Part shown: piece by piece, positions 60,090 to 64,000 of the stretch
Layout: each line of letters begins with the position of its first letter
How positions within the stretch are numbered: the first letter of the stretch is position 1
Assembly: GCA_016647705.1 (NCBI GenBank)
Contig: CM028336.1
Location: 18,054,880 to 18,118,879 of the forward strand
Source: Eucommia ulmoides
Taxonomy: Eukaryota; Streptophyta; Magnoliopsida; Garryales; Eucommiaceae
Length of the DNA: 64,000 bases
Reading direction: 5' to 3'
The notes under the pieces: generated by a model
What the model saw: only the letters and a program-made list of their open reading frames with translations
Database searches by the model: none
What the model was told of the DNA's origin: nothing
Program-made: the position numbers and the translations under genes

Positions 60090-60905
60090 GCTCAGCTTGT
60101 AATGGTTCATAATCGAAGCGAGGGACCCCCAAGAGGTAGATTCCCGATAAGTCAACCTCGGGGTACTTCTCTAGTATCCTAAACTTGGCGTCCTCAAATC
60201 CAACTTCCATGAATTCTGCTTTGATGTCTCTCCTCAGCTGTTGGTAGTCAGCGGTTAGCTTCCAGTCCTAAATAGCCCTCGCTACAACATCCCCCGCTCC
60301 GGCCCTCTCCTCAGCCAATTATGACTCAACTTTCTCCTTGGCGGCCCGCTCCTTGTGAAGGCAAGTCTAAAGCCCCACCTCCACTTCGGAAGATCAGTGG
60401 AGCTCCTGCTCAAGCTCCGCGACCTTTTCCTCGGCCTTTGACGCATTTTTGCCACCTTAGCCGTCTTCTATTCTACCTCCGCTGCCCTCTTCTCTGCATC
60501 TGCTGCCTGGCGTCTGACTTCGGAAGTCTCCATCACTTAGAGCCTCGTCTTACCAACCTCCTTTTCAGCCTTAGCAGCTCAATGTTACTTCTTCCTGAGT
60601 TGGGACTTGGCTTTGGCCCTCTCTTATTCGAGGTTCCCGAGTCGAGTGACATGCCCCTCCACCCCTTCAGCAAGGCGAGAGAGTGGACTGTCATCTATCA
60701 AGAAACAAAAAACAAGGCTTAGCAAATCCTAACAAAAAAAATAAAAAAGCTACAAACGAGTAACAATGTTCATGAATACTTACCTCTACACTTAGTCAGA
60801 TCATACTTTGGTTGCAGTCGTTCACTTGCCCAGCAACCGCCACCTCAAGATCCTGAGGAAGAAACACAGCCTAGGCCCATCTGGCTGCATTTTCTAGACT
60901 AGGCA
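60090..60905 (-). pseudogene. Antisense extra ORF of Tat element 2, coiled coil with an intron
   Basis: On the minus strand a Lys/Glu/Ala-rich coiled-coil stretch (RRQAADAEKRAAEVE, KAEEKVAELEQEL, ERAAKEKVES) leads to an acidic C-terminal end (EVGFEDAKFRILEKYPEVDL). A consensus intron of 89 bp lies at 60695-60783 (GTAAGTATTC to TTTCTTGATAG). The ORF is opposite to the element's own pol genes, beyond integrase, as in the Tat group. Its N-terminal part would lie right of 60909 and is cut off by the Copia element. Decayed. Function unknown. Confidence 0.6.
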
Positions 60906-60909
60906 CTAT

Positions 60910-61010
60910 TGACCTCAGATCTTTTAATGAACTAATTAAGTTGGATGCTTTAAAGAATTAAAGTGTTTATTGAGTATTTCAGATTTTAGTTCCGATACTT
61001 TAACGGAAAA

Positions 61011-61049
<39 letters not shown>

Positions 61050-62638
61050 TAGTTTTATGAAGAAGAATGATAAAGAACGAGATGCAATAAAGAACATTGA
61101 AGATTCTTCTAAAAAATAAATTTTTTATATTACAACGTAAAGAACTCAATTTTTCTTTAAACTCTTAATCCAATCCGATTAAGACCACGCCAATCTGATT
61201 AAGACCACGCACTACACTTGAAATTAATTGAAAATATTTTTTAAGTGGTCATACTTTATAAATTTATGTGAAAATTATTTTCCTAAATACTCGATCAAGA
61301 AATCATTTGAAAATTCTCAAAAATTGAGAAAAAAATCCTAGACGGTCAGCCGCCGAAGCAACCAGTCGACCGATTGATTCAAGATGGCATAAATTTGGGT
61401 TTTAGGCTAAACGGTCGACCGATAAGTTGAATGGCTAATTCAGGGCCACAAACAGTCAAACGACCAATGTTGCAACGACTATAAAACTAATTGTGGAGCC
61501 TAACCGATCGACCGAGTTCTTCTTATTTCAGTTTTGACCAGAACATTTTTCAAAGATCTTCCATCCATTTTTTTAGATTATGAACATTAGAATATTATAT
61601 TTTTATGGAATTTGACTGGTTTTCAAAGATATATCATATATTTTGAAGATCTCATAATTTAGTTCATATTTTTCTTGATTTTGTGATTTATAATGAATAA
61701 ACTCATTCCAATCTTTATTGCTTTTAAATCAAAATACTTTTGCGACTAAATTTGGAGTTTTAAAAGTGTTATTCTTGGTCAAGCACATCTGATTTAAGTC
61801 TTTTATATGTTTATATGGTCTATATGTGTCATTTCTTGTCATATCTTTTGAAAAATAGTTGTTACTGGCAATGTTAAAATTGCCTATATATAGCCTTGCA
61901 AATTTTCATTTAAAATGAATTAAGAATTCAAATTAAGATCAGATTTTAAAGAGAGAGATCATATATTTTCTGATATGCATTTTTTATGAGATTTTTGAAA
62001 AATTCTTGATCGAGAAAAGATTTTTATTTAAAAATTAGGTTTGATTCTACATCGTTGTTATTTATATCTTTCTCAAGAAAATCCTGTTATGATCATTTTA
62101 TTTATATTTGCTTGCTCAAAGTGATTGTTCTCTACGTGATTCATATATAATCTGAATATTTGAGGATGTTATTTGTGTTACGAAAATAGTTTTTATATCT
62201 CAATATCTTGAAAATCTTTTTAAATGATATTTTATGAAAATATGATTGAAAAAGTATATGTGCTTTAATTGCTAAGATTCAAATTTTATATCTCACATAA
62301 TTTCTATTACTAGCTTATCGGAACATTAATTAAGTTAATCCTGAGCCAAAAAAAGATTGTTTTAATGGCTTTAGTTCCTACCTGAAAAAGGGATCAAGTC
62401 TAGTGGATTGAGAATTTCTACGGGTGCTCAAGAGAGTGAACATAGGTAATAGTAGCCTGTCGAACCACTATAAATATGTGTGTCAATTTCTCCACCCCTA
62501 TCGGTTTGATTGTGCACCTCGGTATACATGTTTCCTTCTTAATATCAAGATAATAACTATTTACAGATATTGAAGCAATTTGTTAATTTTTTTCAAATAA
62601 AAATTTACCCCCATCTTGGGTTGATCTTTGGACAAACA
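60910..62638 (+). repeat. Left LTR of the right-edge Sirevirus-like element
   Basis: About 1.73 kb, ending TCTTTGGACAAACA next to the PBS. The left boundary is approximate (TGACCTCAG at 60910). Contains an (AAT)n run at 61009-61050. Confidence 0.7.
61009..61050. repeat. (AAT)n microsatellite
   Basis: About 14 uninterrupted AAT units in the LTR. Confidence 0.95.
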
Positions 62639-62640
62639 AT

Positions 62641-62652
62641 TGGTACTAGAGC
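62641..62652 (+). other. Primer-binding-site region of the right-edge Sirevirus-like element
   Basis: TGGTACTAGAGC, two bases after the LTR end, resembles TGGTATCAGAGC. Confidence 0.75.
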
Positions 62653-62689
62653 GTGATTAGCTTAATAGGCTTCACATCCTAAATAACAC

Positions 62690-64000
62690 AATCACATGAA
62701 ACAACACATGAATACACTAGTTGAGGGAAAATCTATGCACCGCCCTCCTTGTTTCATGGGAGATAACTACATTTTCTTGAAGGCTTGAGTGATTGCTTTC
62801 AAATAGGCTACTAACTATGATGCATGATTATTGATTAAAAATGGTCCTTATGTGCCTTCTATTCATGAAACTCCATGATTATTGATTAAAAATGGTCCTT
62901 ATGTTCCTTCTATTCATGAAACTCCTAAGAAAGATGATAAGTATGACGGGGATGATTTTAAAAAGTTATATATAAAGGCTCAAGATATTAATCTATTATT
63001 CTATAGGATAGATGATAATGAATATAACAAGATATCACGTTGCGCGTCGGCAAAAGAAATGTGGGATACTTTGCAGACTACACACGAGGGGACAAATCAA
63101 ATGAAAGAGTCCAAAATCAATGCTTGGTCCACCAGTTTAAGCTTTTCAAAATGGGCAAAACAGAGACTATCCAAGACATGTACACCAGATTCACCAACAT
63201 CTGCAACAACCTCAGCATGCTTGAAAAGCCGTCTTCAATGCCGAAGAGAGTCTGGAAAATTATGTGGTCCTTCAACAAAGAATGGGAACCTAAGGTGACG
63301 GTCATTGAAGAACTCAGAGATCTTAACAAGTACACTATTGATGAGTTTACTGACAATTTAATGACTCACGGGTCATCTATCCGAGGATATGAAGGACCAA
63401 GTACTAGTAAACGAGGATCCTTGGCGCTTAAAGCTTAGAAAGTTGATAACGATGACGACAGTGATGACATAAGCCTCAACAGTGATCAAGAGTCGAACGT
63501 ACCTCTTATTACAAGAAGTTTCAAGAGGATAACCCGACGTACATTCCGTGGAAAAAGAAACTTCAATATGAATAATGTTGAATGAAATGGGGCATTTCCA
63601 ATCAGAATGTCTTGATCCGAAAAAGGAGAAAAAGTACAACAACAAAAGGAAATTAAAGGATGGCAAGAAGAAATCCATGAAAACAGCGTAGGCTGATTCA
63701 TATTTGAGTAGCTTCAAAACATCAATCAGTAATGAATAATCAACGATGCTTGCCCTAATGGCTATTGGGGATGAGTTGTCCAAATGTTCTAGTTCTTGTC
63801 CTTAAATTTTGATGAATTATTTAACATTTACCAAGAGCTATTACATGATTATAAAAATCAGTGTTTTAAAATTAGTTCACTACAAAGTATGGTTGTTTCA
63901 TTAAACAAACAGATTGAAAAATATGAGGCTAAAAACACTTCTCTTAAAAATAAAGTTTCAAAAAACATATCATTAGCTTTAGAAAAGGAAAACAATGATT
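62690..64000 (+). pseudogene. Gag remnant of the right-edge Sirevirus-like element
   Basis: UBN2-type gag wording occurs (HQFKLFKMGKTETIQDMYTR, FTNICNNLSMLEKP, NKYTIDEFTDNLMTHGSSI). A knuckle-like stretch near 63590 and a coiled coil (near 63880-64000) similar to that at 18817 in the other Sirevirus-like copy follow. Decayed. Confidence 0.75.

Larger units (their letters stand above)
54209..60909 (+). mobile_element. Ty3/Gypsy, Tat-type lineage (copy 2), fossil, lying between psaE exon region and a Copia element
   Basis: A left LTR (about 54209-55082) is followed by a PBS-like site (TGGCACGCGCAGTGGGAC, 55090-55107). RT (55298-55815), RNase H (56314-56727) and integrase (about 56970-58180) remnants come next, then a spacer and a minus-strand extra ORF (about 60090-60900). 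Beyond it a Sirevirus-like LTR begins at 60910, so the right LTR is not seen. The element sits about 310 bp upstream of the psaE exon at 53831-53896. It is badly decayed, and gag was not recognised. Confidence 0.75.
60910..64000 (+). mobile_element. Ty1/Copia, Sirevirus-like, running off the right edge, fossil
   Basis: An LTR (60910-62638), then the PBS-like TGGTACTAGAGC (62641-62652), then gag sequence to the window end. It is related to the element at 16330-22920: same LTR architecture, GTCGAC motifs in the LTR at 61340-61510, and the same gag coiled coil after the zinc-knuckle region. Only its left half is in the window, so whether pol is present cannot be seen. Confidence 0.8.

Noticed and set aside
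60321-60722. 133-codon plus-strand ORF rich in Pro and Leu
   Set aside because: It is the mirror frame of the minus-strand coiled-coil ORF in Tat element 2.
1-64000. CRISPR arrays, bacterial operons, rRNA or organelle DNA inserts
   Set aside because: No regularly spaced direct repeats with unique spacers, no Shine-Dalgarno-led gene strings, and no recognisable rRNA or organelle gene were seen. The window is nuclear plant DNA.

Overview
This window looks like intergenic, heterochromatin-like DNA from a flowering plant, probably a eudicot. It is AT-rich and packed with nested LTR retrotransposons of the Ty3/Gypsy (Tat-type) and Ty1/Copia (Tnt1-like, Ale-like, Sirevirus-like) kinds, plus one PIF/Harbinger-type and one Mutator-type miniature DNA transposon. 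The one host gene I recognise with confidence is nuclear psaE (photosystem I subunit IV) on the minus strand. Its last two coding exons (53831-53896 and 52883-52987) are intact with consensus splice sites; its first exon is not visible in the window.

Layout, left to right. 1-13073: minus-strand Tat-type Gypsy element; its left end is outside the window. It holds two nested solo LTRs (about 1300-2679 and 10082-12742) and an antisense extra ORF (1-474). It was inserted into the leader of a minus-strand Copia element (13074-14433). 14434-16329: unassigned. 16330-22920: Sirevirus-like Copia element with about 2.1 kb LTRs and gag only, sitting in a TA microsatellite. 22991-23625: unassigned, with a possible degraded host exon. 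23626-29037: complete-length Tnt1-like Copia. 29038-32330: unassigned LTR-like debris. 32334-33427: PIF/Harbinger MITE (TSD TAA). 33499-34442: Mutator-type MITE (9-bp TSD). 34452-35159: end of a Sirevirus-type LTR. 35160-36570: unassigned. 36571-37790: antisense ORF of a third Tat-type copy. 38010-42965: Ale-like Copia (minus, TSD GTCCA) with a solo LTR nested in its 3' LTR. 42966-43930: probable Tat remainder. 43931-52620: old Copia with a solo LTR nested in its RT region. 52622-54208: psaE 3' part. 54209-60909: plus-strand Tat-type Gypsy. 60910 to the window end: Sirevirus-like Copia running off the right edge.

The elements record successive insertion. Tat element 1 went into an older Copia leader and later received a 2.66 kb LTR inside its own LTR. 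The Ale-like element went into Tat debris and later received a 1.26 kb LTR inside its 158-bp LTR. All the coding remnants look like fossils; LTR pairs differ by roughly 7-8 % by eye where I compared them.

The observations most worth a second look are: (1) psaE, whose missing first exon must lie at least 10 kb upstream across two retrotransposons or be lost; (2) an antisense, apparently intron-bearing ORF in three Tat-type copies; (3) a TATA box inside a near-perfect palindrome kept unchanged in both Tnt1-like LTRs; (4) clusters of short GC palindromes (GTCGAC, CCGCCTAGGCGG and similar) in unrelated LTR families; (5) two MITEs carrying strand-asymmetric internal minisatellites. I saw no tRNA, rRNA, CRISPR or bacterial-type features. 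All comparisons were made by eye.
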